Positions 46,983 to 60,100 of a stretch of DNA of 64,000 nt are shown in pieces. Both the position numbers and the translations under genes were made by a program. Source of the DNA: Neospora caninum Liverpool (lineage: Eukaryota > Apicomplexa > Conoidasida > Eucoccidiorida > Sarcocystidae). How positions within the stretch are numbered: position 1 is the first letter of the stretch; every line of letters starts with the position of its first letter. The notes beneath the pieces are model-generated. The model was not told the origin of the DNA and searched no databases. It worked only from the letters and a program-made list of their open reading frames with translations. Location of the stretch: NCBI RefSeq assembly GCF_000208865.1, contig NC_018398.1, positions 2,914,001 through 2,978,000 of the forward strand. The letters run 5' to 3'.

Positions 46983-49046
46983 AATATGTATGTGCCGACG
47001 TGGACACATGGATCTCGGTGTATATATCTCCGGTGTATCTGCATGCATGTCCATGGGGTGTGCGACTTGTTTGTGTTGCCTTTACGTGATACCATGGTTT
47101 TTTCGCGGCCTCCATCAAGAATATATGCGGATAAGAGGATCTGCCTGTTTAAGGTCTCTAGCGCGCTTGGCCTTTTTGTCTCCTCGTTTCCTCCATATCC
47201 TTACGATCTGTTTCTGTGTTCCCTCGATGGGCCTCTCGCGGCATTTTAGGTTGGCTCCATGTCTGTGTCCCAGATAACTTCTTGAAATAAACGCACACGC
47301 CGAGTGGTTGCTTTTGTTTGCCTTTTGCAGCTTGCTCGCCTGTCTCTTGTTCGTTTTCCTCTTCTCGAGCTGGCCCGGCCTCGCAGGAAGTGTTCTGGGC
47401 TGCGTTTTCTATCTCTTCATCGACGCTTCGGCGTGCTCCGTCATCTCGACGGCGGCGGTGGCGACTCTCTGTCTCGCGCGCGACTGGCTGTGGAAAGCGT
47501 TCAGGGTCAACTGCGCCCCGCAACTGTACCACCTGATCCAGCAGCGGGTACTCAAACCATCAGAAAAGGCGTGGGACGTGGAGCACCCCGCAGTCCTTTT
47601 TCTCGCCTGTGTGTGCAGTTGAGGAGCGTTTTCAGCGCCCGTTTTTCTGGTTTCTAAACCGCTCTGTGTGGCAAGACGAGAGAGATGAATCGTCCTGTCG
47701 CGCGCCCAAGCTGGGGCGCGCACGTGCGTCGCTCTCCGCGCCTTGTTCTTTTGTCCGATGCTTTCTCTTTCTCGCCCCTGTTTCCCTCTCGCGTCTCCCA
47801 CACCACCTGTGCAAATGCCTGGCGGGTTCCGACAGGTTAAGTCGTCTCTTGCTCGTTTGTTTTTCGCGCATGCAGGAGTACAACGGCAACCTCTCAGGGT
47901 GGCCGATGCGGCCCCCCGAGCGCGTGGGCGGAGTTTCGCCCCGAGGCGCGCAGCCGATTCTCTATAGCGTGAATTCGCCAGGTGCTTCCAGGTCGTCCTG
48001 TCTCCCAGAATCTTCTTCGCGTCTCCCTTCAGACTCCCGCGGATCCAGGGTACGAACGGATCTATCCGCACACTTGAAGCGTCTCAGGCGCGAAAGGACA
48101 GAGCAGACAAGCGGGACTTCCCACAGAGACACAACGGGGAAACCGGAAGGAGCACCCTGTGCACATCCACAAACATTTCGTAGTAAGGCATGTTAAATAT
48201 ATATATATATATATATATAGTGATAGACAGTGAGGCATAGCTGTATGCTTATCTCTCTAGGTAGACCTGTATGTGTATATATATAGTTACGGATAGGTAG
48301 ACATCTGTAGATTTTGAGAGGGGAAGGCGATGGTTGGGTTCTAGGGATGTTGGCGGTGTGCTTTTTTGGTTCAGCATCGGGCTCAGCGGCAGTCGGTTCG
48401 TGGCTATGCCTTCAGTGAAGCCGATCCGATCTTTAGCGCGATGCTTCGGAAGCAAACGCATCAGGATTACTTGCGACAGGGCGCGTCGAAGGCCACGACG
48501 TCGTACTGTTCGTCTGGGTCTCGGGGGACTGGGCGTGGCAACGCGCTTGCAGTATCCGACCGCAAGAGCGCGGCGGGCTCCTCAGTCTCTGTCTCCTTCG
48601 CGGATCAGGAGCGGCGCGGAGACAGGAGCCCCAAGGCCGGCAGCAGCGCGTGGGGTAGCGCGGCCGAGAGGGCCTCGTCCCCGGCGGACTCGCACGGAAG
48701 CAGGGATGAGGACGGAGCTAGCGAGCGGTCGAGTCAGGCGGGGAGGGGGAGCCACTTGAGAAAAGGTTCTTCAGTGATTGCCTCGATTGTCACGCTGCGT
48801 TCGAGGCCAGCGCAGCATGACGCAAGGGAAGACAGCGAACCGGAGCCGACCTTAGAGTGTCAGGTGCTTCCGACCCCTCGCGAGATCGAACTCGCTGTCG
48901 CGGCGCCTGCTGACTCGGCGGCTGTGAGTTCCGACGAGATCTCGGACACAGACGACAGCCACGGCGGCCCGTTGGACGAAGAGGACGACGAAGAATCCTA
49001 CAGACAGCGCGTGAAACAGTCTAAAGAATCCCGCGACGACGACTAG
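35119..49046 (+). CDS. P4-type ATPase, phospholipid flippase catalytic subunit
   Basis: Nineteen exons: 35119-35144, 35854-36034, 36245-36370, 36676-36783, 36985-37599, 38075-38270, 38708-40591, 41309-41395, 41962-42127, 42611-43093, 43248-43362, 43730-44116, 44777-44917, 45605-45826, 46211-46426, 46748-46869, 47331-47547, 47876-48049, 48375-49046; 2045 residues. P4-ATPases use ATP to move phospholipids to the cytosolic leaflet. Landmarks in order: flippase N-terminal domain ([18 protein letters not shown]), actuator DGET at 222-225, P4-specific PISL at 434-437, phosphorylation motif DKTGT with Asp1027, nucleotide-binding [12 protein letters not shown] and FTKGAD, MLTGDK, and GDGAND near 1477-1482. 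C-terminal helices are in exons 14-17; the tail is Ser-rich and acidic. Exon 1 encodes only MGLGGSKA plus two bases, a likely N-myristoylation signal. An insertion of about 540 residues sits between PISL and DKTGT. All catalytic motifs are intact. Confidence 0.93.
35220..35620 (+). repeat. Polypurine tract in flippase intron 1
   Basis: About 400 bp of irregular GA-rich sequence on the sense strand within intron 1 (35145-35853), just after the 26-nt first exon. There is no fixed repeat unit. Most long tracts in the other introns here are pyrimidine-rich on the plus strand. Confidence 0.8.
37832..37862. repeat. (TA)15 microsatellite
   Basis: TA run in the flippase intron 37600-38074. Confidence 0.95.
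39148..39507 (+). repeat. 24-bp coding repeat, 15 units of DSRRESRQ type
   Basis: Fifteen 24-bp units in flippase exon 7 encode residues about 565-684 as an 8-residue repeat. Core units alternate DSRRESRQ and DSKRESRQ; edge units drift ([24 protein letters not shown]). The segment is hydrophilic, charged and Ser-rich, like RS-type disordered regions, and offers many basophilic kinase sites. It lies in the cytosolic loop ahead of the phosphorylation motif. Confidence 0.97.
42290..42319. repeat. (TA)n microsatellite
   Basis: TA run in the flippase intron 42128-42610. Confidence 0.95.
43128..43156. repeat. (TA)n microsatellite
   Basis: TA run in the short flippase intron 43094-43247, where it takes up a large part of the intron. 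Confidence 0.95.
46943..46979. repeat. (TA)18 microsatellite
   Basis: The longest TA run in the window, in the flippase intron 46870-47330. Confidence 0.95.
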
Positions 49047-50162
49047 GCAGAAACACAAGATGCACACACTCGCAACTCAAAAAGTAAAAGCCGACGCAGA
49101 GGCTAAGGAATGAAAGAGCAGCTTTTTGCCTCTGTTCGCGAAAAACCGAGACTGGACGCCGTGTGCGAGGGAGAAAAGCGGGAGCGGCGTCTCGTTCGCG
49201 AGGTTCTGTTGACATGTGCCGAGGCCCCATCTGTCGGGCGTCAAGAGATCGTTTTCCTGCAGGCTCGCCTGTGTGGCTGCGCGGAAGAAAAGCTGCGTAG
49301 ATGGCGCGCACAGGCAGCTCACGCGCATGGCTCAGACGCCGAAGACGAGAAGCTCCTGAAAAGGCCTCTTTTGTTTGGTTTCGAACCTTCAGTCTCGCCA
49401 TTTTTTGATGCCTGGCTAGCAAGACGATCCCTTCCATTCGGGCGCGCTGGGGAACCCGGCGCCAGTCGCGTTCAGACACTCGCGAAACCGAGTCCACGGC
49501 AGCATGCGTGGAAACCCCCTGTCAGGGAATACCAGAGTTCTCTTTCTCGCGCGCACCTCACTTAAAGTGTATGCCTTGTTGGAGACGTGAGATCGGCTTC
49601 CGCATGTACTTGTGCAGATGCGTTTTCTAGGTTTTGCATGACCTGCGAGGCCGACCGTTTGTGTGTGACTTCAGTTAGCGGCGCAAAAGCGCAGAACACG
49701 TTTCCAATTTTTGTGTCCGAAACTGGACGCGTATCGCAGGACGCGGCAGCGCGTTCCACCCTGCGAATCTTTCGAAACTTTGCATGCTCTTTCGTTTTTG
49801 TCTGTGTGCCAGTGTGGACAGCTGTGTTGCGACTTATGATCTATCTTTCTACATTTTTTTCCAGAGGCGGAAGACGCAGGGAGACAGACGGTCCATGGAA
49901 AGCGAGGGCCTTGACGGGAAGTTTCCTTGTCAAACTGCGTTGTCGATTTTCCCGAGTCCCTGCGCTTTGTTGCACTCTTGCCATGTTAAAATCTGTTTTG
50001 GTCACACGCGCTTTTTCCTTTGCTGGCCCGTCGCGCCCAAAGAATTCCCTCCGACTCCTTCGCTCGCGCCCCACGGACTCCTTCCCTTCCTGCGACCTTT
50101 CGCTTTCACTCCCCACACATTGATACATGCAGATACATACATACATGCTAATATATAATTTG

Positions 50163-50189
50163 TATATATATATATATATATATATATAT
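50163..50189. repeat. (TA)n microsatellite
   Basis: TA run in the convergent spacer between the flippase and AP2 genes. Confidence 0.95.
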
Positions 50190-50370
50190 GCTCCTGTCGC
50201 GAAGTGCTTGGGGTACTTTCGAACGTTGCTATCTACCATCGGGAGAACTAGTTCACGCGGCTTTCTTGCCGACTCTATCTTCTACCTCTCTCTCATCCTT
50301 TCAGAGGCTGAACACGGCTCCGTCACACTATGTCCGGAAGTTCTTTTCCGGCGATCTCTACCTACTACCA

Positions 50371-50373
<3 letters not shown>

Positions 50374-50405
<32 letters not shown>
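50374..50405. repeat. (AT)16 microsatellite
   Basis: Second AT run in the same spacer, about 185 bp further along. Confidence 0.95.
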
Positions 50406-50408
<3 letters not shown>

Positions 50409-51176
50409 ATGGAGGAGGGGGTAAACGATGTAGTGAGAAGGAAGCACGCAGAGAAAAGTAGCTGCTCACTTGGAGAGCGTTACAGAGCTTGAGGCCAGGA
50501 GCGGAGCAAGGGCAGTGCACGCCTCGACCGCATGCAGGCCCCTGCTGAGACCTCTCGGACAAAAGAAAGGCAGCTACGCTAACAGGAGAATGTGTGTCGT
50601 TGCCCGAAGCACCGTGAAGCCAGAAGGCCACACGAGGTTAAGAGTTCAAGTCTGTTGTCCCTGCTCCACGTCGCAGCACGACGCACCCGGACGAAGAAAA
50701 CATTCGATCCACCATCGTTGCCTTTTGACACGTGAACCGCTAAATATACGCGTATTTATATGCGTCTATACAGTCTACTGGTCCTGAGAGAGTGGGACTC
50801 GGTCTGATACAGGCGTATGGCCTGCCAGATTCACGTGAATGCCTATCTCCAGCGACTGCGCCGCGCTAGACAGCGATGTGTTCAAAAAGGCCGCATTTAC
50901 AGGCACGTTTTGCTCTGTTCGAGACCCTCGCGTTGTTTTCGTTTCTATGTTCCCATCGCGCCTCCACGTTTTCAGTTCGCCAAGCATCGCCGACCCTCTT
51001 CCCTTTCTCAGTGTGGCGCTTTGCTTCCGCCGGCGTCTCGCTGTCTCCGTTGACCGATGGTCTCTTGGGGGTCACCGTCTCGCTTCGCGCGTCGTGCACG
51101 CGTCTCTGTTCCGCTGCGCCTTTTGTCCGTTTTCTCCCCAATCGCCAGCCCCTCTCCTTTTCGTTGCATGCGGTGC

Positions 51177-54100
51177 TCACACGTATCTCGGGCGCGGTCG
51201 GGGTCCAGGGAGTGCGGCGACGGCCCGCCAGATGTGCTCGTCCGTTCCAGCCACTTCTATCTCACAGTCCCAGCTGAGCAGCTCTTGAAACTTGCTGAGG
51301 CCTTCGGCTGTGAAGTCGTGTTTGCTGTGCGGTCGCAGCGGCTTCTTCACGGTGTATCCGGCGCCTCGCTCTTCCTTCTCTCTTTCGAACGCCCTCAAGC
51401 TCGGCCCGCTGCCATCTCCCGGAGAGGCCACCGACGCGGGAGACGCCCGCGCAGCTCCAGACTCCTCGTACAGATGGCGTTTCAGTTTCTGAGGCTCGCC
51501 GCGGTCGCGCGCGTCCTCTTCGCCGCGCTTCAGCCGCGCCGACTCCCGCAGCCGCGTGGGTCGCGACGGCAGAGGCGAAGTCTGCGGGGAGTCTCGGCAG
51601 CCACCGGCCGCAGACGAGAGCGACAAGGAAGAGGCTCTTCGCTGGAGACCCGCCGCCGGCTCTTTGTCTCTCTCCGACCCGCTTCCTTCCGGGGTGAGAA
51701 ACACCGCAACGCTCTCCTCGTCCTCGTCTTTCGTTCTCGCCGTGTGGAGGTCCAGGGTTGCAGATGCGAGTGAGACCGAGGCGAGCGCGGAACGAGACGC
51801 GAAAGATGCGTCTCCGCCTCGGCCGAGCTGCGACACATCGACAGACGCGACCAGCTGCGGATGCGACAGGTCTGACGGCTCCTGGACCTGCCGACTGGAA
51901 AACGCTTTCCCGTCTCTTGTCTCGCCCTCGCGCGCACCGAGCAAACTGGGTTTCCTCCCGACTCTCTGGTCGTCTCGCGCGTCCGCCGAACGCTCGGCGT
52001 TAGTCCGACTCGCTGTCTGGCCTGCACCGCGCGGACTCTCTCTCTCTCGTTCGGCTGCCTCGTGCCGCCTTCGCTCCCTTCGTCTCCCGCGCTCGTCTTC
52101 CAGCTTGCTTTCCTCGGCGCTCCTGTCGACTCCGTCTCCTCTCCCTTGTCGCTCCCGCTCAAAGTCCTTCCCTTCGAGGTCGCGACGGCCGACGCGGAGC
52201 TCCCGGCGGCGCTCGTCTCCCTTCCTCGCCTCGGGGCCGGTGCCCGCCAGTTTCAGTTCCTGACTGCACTTGAGGCCCGCCGGAAACTTCGCTCCGTCCC
52301 GCAGGGTCCCGACCTCGCCCTTTCCCTTCCGCCTCCGCAACTCCCGCCGCTCCTCTCTGTCTAGGTCCGGTCCTCGGCCGCCTTCGTCCCCGCGGCACTT
52401 CTTCCTGCGCCGCTCCTCCTCGCGATCGTCCTCCCCGGTCGCCGTCTCGCCGTCGCCTCGGTCTGCACGCTTCCGCAGGCGTTCGCGGGCCTCCTCGCCG
52501 GTGCCGTCCAAAACGCCGACTGGGGTCCGACCCTCGACCCCCCGGCGGTCGCCCTCGCGCCCCAGGTCCGACCTCTCTCTGTCTCTCTCGCGTCCCGCTG
52601 CTCCGCCTGCCACCATCTCCTCGCGGACTTCTCGCGGGTCCAAGCCCGCGAGTGCGCGCTGGCGCGCCTCCAGCGCGAGTTCTCGCGCTCGCTCCATTCC
52701 GAGCACCTTCACTGAGAACGATGTCGACGCTCGCTGGCCATCGAGAGTCGTCCAAGTCGCCTTCCACCGGTGCTTCGTTTTGTCGTAGTGGATGCCCAGA
52801 CCCCCGCCCGTGGGCGACGCGCTCCCCGGCGACATGAAGTGTCTCGGCGACACTAGCAGCGCCGCGCCGGCTCCCGAGTCCAGGAAGGGAAACGCCTCGT
52901 CCCCCACGAACCCAAAGTCCTCGCCCAAGTCCCAGTGCTCGTCCGAGGCCTCGTCGAGCGAACTCACAGACTGTCGGCGCGAGCTTTGAGGCGGCGCGGC
53001 GCCCGCAGAAGAGCCGGGTGCGGCGAGCGGCGAACGCAAAATCGAGGCTGGAGACGCAGGCAGCGAACCACTTGTGGGGGAGGTCGGCGCGGGCGTTTGC
53101 CCTCGAGCTGAGTCCGGTCTCTCGCCCTCAGAAGCCGAACAGGCCGGACGCGGTCGATCCCCCTCTTGACCTTCCTCGCCCTTGTCTGCCTGGGTCGACA
53201 GAGGCCCAGAGCTGGCCGGCGCCGACAGTGATGGTGCGCGAGTCGACGCAGCTCCTCGAGCAGACTCCTTCTCGCTTTGCGGAGCGGTTGCCTGAGCGTC
53301 TCTCTCTTTGCCTTCTTCCCGCTCAAATTCATCGTCCACACGTCCGTGGGGGCGTGCAGGCTCCGAGGTCCCGCGCGCCGACGGCGCCGAGTCTCGGCTC
53401 GGGGGAAGCACAGAGGCCGCGTCTCCCGCCATCGCCCCTGCCCCGTCGTCTGTTCGCGCCCTGTTCTCAGCAGCTTCGGCCCCCACTCCTGTTCTGCACA
53501 GTCCTTCCTTCGTCCCGTCTCCGCTGCCGCCTACTTCGCCTCCATCGCGCGTGTCCACCCTCGCGACCTCTCCTTGCCGCGCCACCTGGATGTCCTGCTC
53601 TCTCGCGTCTTCTGCCGCTCCCCTGATATCGCCTCTCTCTCGGCACGCCTGGGCGTCGCCGGCTCCGTCTGGAGTGTCCCCAGCGGGACCAGGAGCCCCC
53701 GTCGTGGCCGCCGGAGCAGGCATCTCCGCGCCGTTGGCCACATGCGGGCGGCGGTCGCGAGAAGACTCCGCAGACTTTTCTGTGCGCCGTGAAAGCGCAG
53801 AACGAATGGTCTCCACGGGGACGCAGTTGCCGATGCCGTACCCGAGAGGATGGCCCGTCACGTACTGTCTGAAGCGTACAGCCGACACAAGCGCCTTGAG
53901 GCTGCCGACTTTCTCGATCGAGAAGCATCGCACGAACTCATCGTTGGGGCCGTACCGTGAGCACCAGAGCGCCCCGACGTCTGCCTTCTCAAAGAGTTGG
54001 ACCTTCCGCACGCGCTCGCCACGCTCTGTGTCATACGCGCACACTGCCACACGACCCGTGCACGGGTCACGGATCTTGGTCGGGATGTACACCGGGCCGA

Positions 54101-57100
54101 GGGCTCTTCTTCCTCGCTCCTCGAATCGGTCCCCCGGTCGCCGGCCGCGGCGTCGTGTCTCGCGCTCGCCTGCCTCCGTCAGCCGCACCAGGCCCTCAAA
54201 GCCCGCGCCGTCGACTCGGGGCCTTCCGAGGCGCGGTCGCGGCGACCCCGAGTAGGGCAGCCCTGCGGGTGGGAACGCGACCAGGACGTCTCTTCGCCCG
54301 CGAAGGCTCTCGCTCTGTCTCCGCCCGTACGGGCCCAAGAAAGAGGGCGAGGCCGCCTCGCCCTTCAGCGTCCCGCTACCCCCGCGGTCGCCTTCGTCTC
54401 GCAGCGCAGAGGGCGACTTGAACAGACTTCGGAGGCTCTTCCGTTCGGGCTCGTGCACCTCCGATGAGGCGCTGCGCCGCATGCGTTTCGGCGACGCGAG
54501 CGACGATCCCTTCGAGAGCGGATGCGAGAGCGGAGAAGAAAACGCACTGGAACATGGCCCTTCGTCGCCGGGAGACACCAAACGCGGCGGCCTGTGGAGG
54601 TAGCGGCTCAGCGGGAAGGGAATCTGCAAGGGAAACGGGACAAAACACACACGAAGATTGCATGCGCGCGACACGGAGACAGGGACGGTCTACAGAGAAG
54701 GCGGCAGACAGGAAGCCCAAACGATCCCCGCGAAAGCGAAAAGCGCGGGACACGAGCCACCGGACACAGACCCGCGAGTGTCGCGGAGAACGGCCGTGTC
54801 CCCACCGAGATCACCTCCGCTTCACCGGCACCCGCGTCAAGCTTAGAGCTCTGAAAGGCGGGTTCGAACCGGAGACCGACTGAGCTCTCCTTGCATTTTT
54901 TCTCACCGTAGGCGCCGCGTGGAGGCCGTCGCGTCGTGCTTCTCCCTCTTGAGACAGGGCTCGCAGGCGCTTCGACTTGAGTCTGCCGCCTGTCGAGTCC
55001 AAGCCACCGAAGTCGACAGCCGCCTCGCCTGCGGCTTGAAGCCTCCGCAACGCATGCAGACGCGCCGCCGACGGAGGCCGACCCCGACGCACGGGCAGCA
55101 CACTGCCCTTCCTCTCGTCAACGCGGCGTCTCTCGTCTCCGGTCCTGCCGAGAAACGGCGACGGCGTTCGGACCTTCAGCTCGCCCGAGAGGCCCGCAGC
55201 GGTCGGGGACGCTCCGGCAAAGTTCGCGAAGAAGAGCCTGGCCGACGGCGACAAGAGACAGGGCGGGGCGAGCGACGAAGGCGAGGAGGGCGAAGAGAAG
55301 GTCCACTCTGCCTGCGCAAAGGACGCCGCATGCAAGTACATCAGCGCCTCAACATTCGGCGGAGGCTGAGGCGGGAGGACATCAACGTCGCCTTCGAGAA
55401 TGGACAGCAAGGGTGTGTCCAGACTGGACGGAAGAGCCAGCTCCATGGCCTGAAGAAGGAAGGTGAGATCTTCGTTGGTCGCCTGTATAAGCCGATCTCG
55501 TTCGTCCATCAGGCTTTCTGTGTGGCGGTGAAACGCGTTCAAGACTTCCACCAGCTGTTCCTCTCCTGTCGCGGCAGACTCGCCGCCAGCGCCCCGCGAC
55601 GGAGGCACAGCGGAGCCCGAATCCGCTACCTCCTCTTCACCATCCTGGCGTTGATGGTCATCAGGCTCTGCCCGTCGTCCTACGTCCGCCAGCTTGTCAA
55701 GTGCGCCAGGAGCCGGCGGAGACGCGGCGCGCGCATTTTGACGCAGGCGGGCTGCCGGGGACACCTCCGGGTCTGCATGGTTCCCCTCCGTCTCCGTTTC
55801 CGCGCCTGTCCCCTGCCGCTCCCGCGCCTCGCGAACGAACCGTTCAGTCTCCTCCAGCAAGACGGCAATGTCCCGCGTCGCCAGCGGCTCGCCCTTGGCC
55901 AGCATCGCGGCCCTCACGGCGACTGATACGCGCGCAGCCAGCTTCTGGTTCGCATCGAACAACTTTCCGCCGACGCCGAAAACCTGAGACTGCTCCAGCG
56001 CAGACCGCGCCGCCGCTCGAACAACGTCCAGCGCCTGTGGAGGCTGTGCAACAGGCACAGAAGGAGAGGAAGAAGAAGCCGACGAAGAGGAAGAAGAAGA
56101 CGAAGCGGAAGAAGACGAAGACGCGAGGGAGGAAGGTGACGCCTCGGGAGGCTGCACGAGTTGTGGGGAGAGTGGGTGCGTCGACGACCGCGACGACAGC
56201 GAAGCGGGGCTCGAGAAGCGAAGAGAGAGGGACAGCGGCGGGCGTGAAGCAGGCGAAGACGGATGGGCAGAGAACGACGTGGAAGAAGACGGAGAGATTG
56301 CATGAGGGAAGGAAGACGCGAGTAGACCTCTTCCGGATGCGTTTGCGAGATGTGGAAGAGAAGGAGGCGACGGCCGAAGCAAAGATGCGGAAGACGACTG
56401 GACCAAAGAGACCGGCTGGCAAGCCGCCGGAGACAAAGGACTAAGAGACACTCTGTCTCCAGGTGTCTCTTCAGTGTTCATCCTCTCCGCACTCCTCTCG
56501 CCACTTCGCATCTCTCCCTCAGCCGCTTGCGATGCATTCTCATGCGAGGCATCCCCGTTTCCCACCGACGTCTCCCCGCCGACAAGCTTGTTCACCTGAC
56601 GCGTCGCCTCCTCTGTGTTGCCCACGGTCTTCGTGCCTCCACCTGCTGGCATTCTGTCCTCGGAACGACTGTCTCCGCTGCCGCCTGTTTCTCCCTCGCG
56701 CTTCGTCTCCCCTTCCGACCCTCCCGTGGCTGGGGCCTGTCCCGTTGTGCCTGCTGCCTCAGCTCCGTCCACACTAGCCGGCAGGAAAGACCGAGCCGCA
56801 CTGCTGTCTCCGTTTGGGCCCCTGGGGGTCGAAGGGACAGGGTGTTCCCTCGCCTCGGTCGGGGTTTCTGCAGCTCCTGTGTCGTCTGGACCGTCGCCTT
56901 CCCTCTCAAGTTTCCTTCTGAGTTCGCCGCAGATGTAGACGGCGACATGGAGAGCCTCTGTGAGCTCGGCGAGCTGGACGACCTGCAGATCCAGTTTCCG
57001 CAGATGACTCGCGGTCGACAGCGCCCTCTCCAGCATCTGTCTCCATCGATTGATGAAGGGGACAGTGTCGATGCGAAGCGAGGTCGTGGGGGCCTCGGCA

Positions 57101-60100
57101 CTGCTCCCTGCTGCCCCACAGCCGGCCTGTACGTCGCCTCGGGCTCCAGCCTCGCGCGGCGCCCGCGCCGGAACGGCCTCGCCTTGCTCAAGCCGGCGAT
57201 ACAGCCGCACTGCCATGTCCCGGACGGAGACAACGGGCCGAGGGCGACTGGGGTCTGCGGAGACAGTTTCGCCGGGGCACGAGGCAGAACATGAAGCGAG
57301 GGAGGCAGCAGCGGGTGAGGCGCCAACGGTCGCGGACGGACCCGAGGCAGAGACATCCCCACTCGAGTGCGAAGAGCCAGCCTCGGAGGGCGCCGGCGCG
57401 TCCCTTCCATCTTGCAATTCGAGGCCTCCTGGTGCGCGGCTCGCTCCAGTCTGCGCTGCCTCTTTGTCGCAGATCTTGGCCGCTTCTTGCCCCGTCGCGG
57501 ATATTGCGCCTGACCCCGTCACAAGTTGGTCTCCCTCCACGTGCCCAGCTGTCGAGACGCAGTCCCCCGATGCCGGCGTCTCTTTTCCGGTCTCCTTCGC
57601 TGCACTCTCCTCGTCCTGGGAAGGCCGAGGCGCACCCTGCAGTGCCGAGGCAGTGTCGGTCTTCCCGGCTCCGGGTGCTCCGAGCGCTGCCGGCCTGCTC
57701 ACGTGTGCGGCGGAGACACCCTGAAGGGATCGGAAGAGGTCGACGAGCCCGGCGAGGGGCGCGTTGAGAGGGTACGGGGCTGCGTCGCAGAGTGGCCGTT
57801 TCCGGGCCGTCGCTGCCCCATTGGTCGGCAGACAAAAGGAGACACGTTTGTGAGGCGATGCAGGAGACAGAGGAGCAGACGACGGCATCCCCGCGAAAGC
57901 AGTTGTTCCGCTCGCCACAGAAGAAAAACAGAGAGAAGCCAGTGCGGGTTTACAGGACGCAGGCGTGGTAACAGGCTGGTAGTGGGGCAACGAAGATCGC
58001 AGGGAGAGCGACAAACTAGGACGAATCGACGAAGTTGTGTCTTTAGGGGCTGTGGACGCCGCCGCCGGCGAGGGGCGGTGGGCGACACCGTCGGCAGAAG
58101 ACGCGTCTATTTTCGATTTTGCTACAGAAAGGCTCGATGTCTGAAGACAGGACGTGGCGGATGAGCCCTCGTCCCGAGCGGTGTCCTTCGCTTCATGGCT
58201 CTCTGTCTCCTCTTCCCTCGTCTCCTTGTGTCCCTCGTCGCTCTGTTTCGGCGCGTCGCTCGCCTGCACGTCCGACTTCGCGCTCGCTGCGATCCTGCTT
58301 TGCCCCAATGAGACTGGCCCACGCCCCGCTCGCGCACTCGGCGCCTCCTGCTCAGACGGCGTTTTACCGAAAACATCCATGCCATCTGTTGCTCCGGTCG
58401 GCCCTTGATCTGTCTTCCTCGGAAACTTTGTTGCTGCGTCCTTCTTCTCGTCCTTCTCTCGCTCATCTTGAGAGAACGCCTCTGTGCTCCCCTTTTCTTC
58501 TTCTTCTGTCCGCTCGCCGTCGTTCTCGGCTCCCATCGCGCGTGCCGTCTTTTCTTTTTCCTTCTTCAGCTCGTCGCTGGCCCTGTCGGCTGCTTCCGAT
58601 CGCAGGTCTTTCGTCTCCGCCACGCGGCAAGCCCCGGCGACATCTCCACTCCAGTGCTCAACCTGGCAGAGCTCGCCGTTCAAGTGGCCAAACGCGCCGC
58701 TTGCAACCCCCACACCGCCCAGATCGACCGGCTTTTCGACGGTCGCCTGCCATCGGGGTGTATACACAGTTGGGCTGAGGAGGTCCAGGGCAGTGACAGT
58801 GACCGGCGTGTCGGGCGCGCGCAGCAGAGGGAATACGTCCTTCATGAGCGTGGGAGCTGTCGTATCTTTTCCTTCCGCCACCACGCACCACCCATTCTCT
58901 TTCTCGCCGTTCTGGTCTCCCGTCTCGACCTCTCGCGCTTCGTGCTTCACGCCGGCCGAGAGAGGGCGGGAGGAAGGAGGCGACGCCGACAGCGGCGCAC
59001 CTTTCTCCTCGGTCGCGTCTCTCTCGCCAAAGGCTGGAGTCGAAATCGAATTCTCTTCGTCCTGCGAAACGCGCGGGCCGTCCGGATGGACACTGCCCTG
59101 AGAGCTGCCCCGCCGCTCTCCGCGGTCTCCCTCCGCCGTTTGCTCTGTCCACGGACTTTCTCCGGACTCTTTCTTCCCCTCCAGTTTCTCAGATGGAAGA
59201 AGGGAATCTGCCCACGCCGGCGAGAAGCCGCTCGCCGCTGCAGGTGGTAGACTGGTCTTCATCGGCGACATCGCGTCATCTGACCCCGCCGGGGAGACGT
59301 CCCTCCTGGAAGGCGTCGAAACATTCCCATCCCCTTCGTTGTGGTCTTCCTTCTTCCGGCATCCAGTTGCAGCGCGAGAAGCCTCCTGAGGCTGCTCGCC
59401 CTGGTCGGGCGTCGCGACACCCGCGCGCCCGTCATGCGTCGCCTGCGCAGGCGTCCGCGGGTCTCCTACGCCCTCTCCTTTTTCTTCGTTCCGTCCCTGT
59501 GGATCGTCCCCGTCTCGGGTCTTCTCGCTTGGCGCCTCTCCCTGCCGCGAACTGGCTGCGCCTCCGGCGGCCGAGGGGGACACCACGCGGGCGCCAGCGA
59601 GAGGCAAGGCTCCGGCCTTCCGCACGCCGCCGAGACGCAGCTGCTTGTCGACTTCCGCGACGCACGAAGGAAGCACGGAAGTGCCGTTCACGGCCATCTC
59701 GAGCTGCTTCAGCCAGACCAACGGCCAGCCCCCGCCGCCCGCGCCGCCCACGTGCTGCCGACAACACGTCTGGCCTGTCGAGCCGCCGTCCGGATGGGCG
59801 TACCAGCGATACTGAGACGCCGCCGGAAAGGCCTTCGCCTCGCCGACCCCAGAACTGCTCGGGCCTCGCGGCGAAGCCCCGCCCGATCTCTCCTGGCTCG
59901 GGGTACCCGCCCCTCGCCAGCGTGCGCTCGGAGAACCCGCCAGAGCAGAGGCCTGAGGCGAGCAGGCCGCGGGTGACGCGGTCTGACACGCGCCAGGCGG
60001 AGACGGCGCCGCCGCTCCCGGGGGTTCCTGGCGCCCGCCCGGGAGCGGCGGCTGCGCGAACACCGCGGGGTTCGCGCCGTCTGCCTCGTGCTTCGGAGAG

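Larger units (their letters stand above)
49047..51176. other. Convergent spacer, 3' ends of flippase and AP2 genes
   Basis: No convincing gene in 2.1 kb. It should hold both 3' UTRs. TA microsatellites are at 50163-50189 and 50374-50405. Open frames such as 49587-50123 and 50839-51288 lack recognisable features and run into microsatellites or antisense coding sequence. Confidence 0.6.

Noticed and set aside
54811..54906. Downstream end of the long open frame of AP2 exon 1, which reads on to a stop at 54811
   Set aside because: A strong donor (ACG|GTGAGA) at 54906 and an in-phase acceptor at 54624 connect to the exon with the canonical AP2 domain, so this tail is intron read-through.
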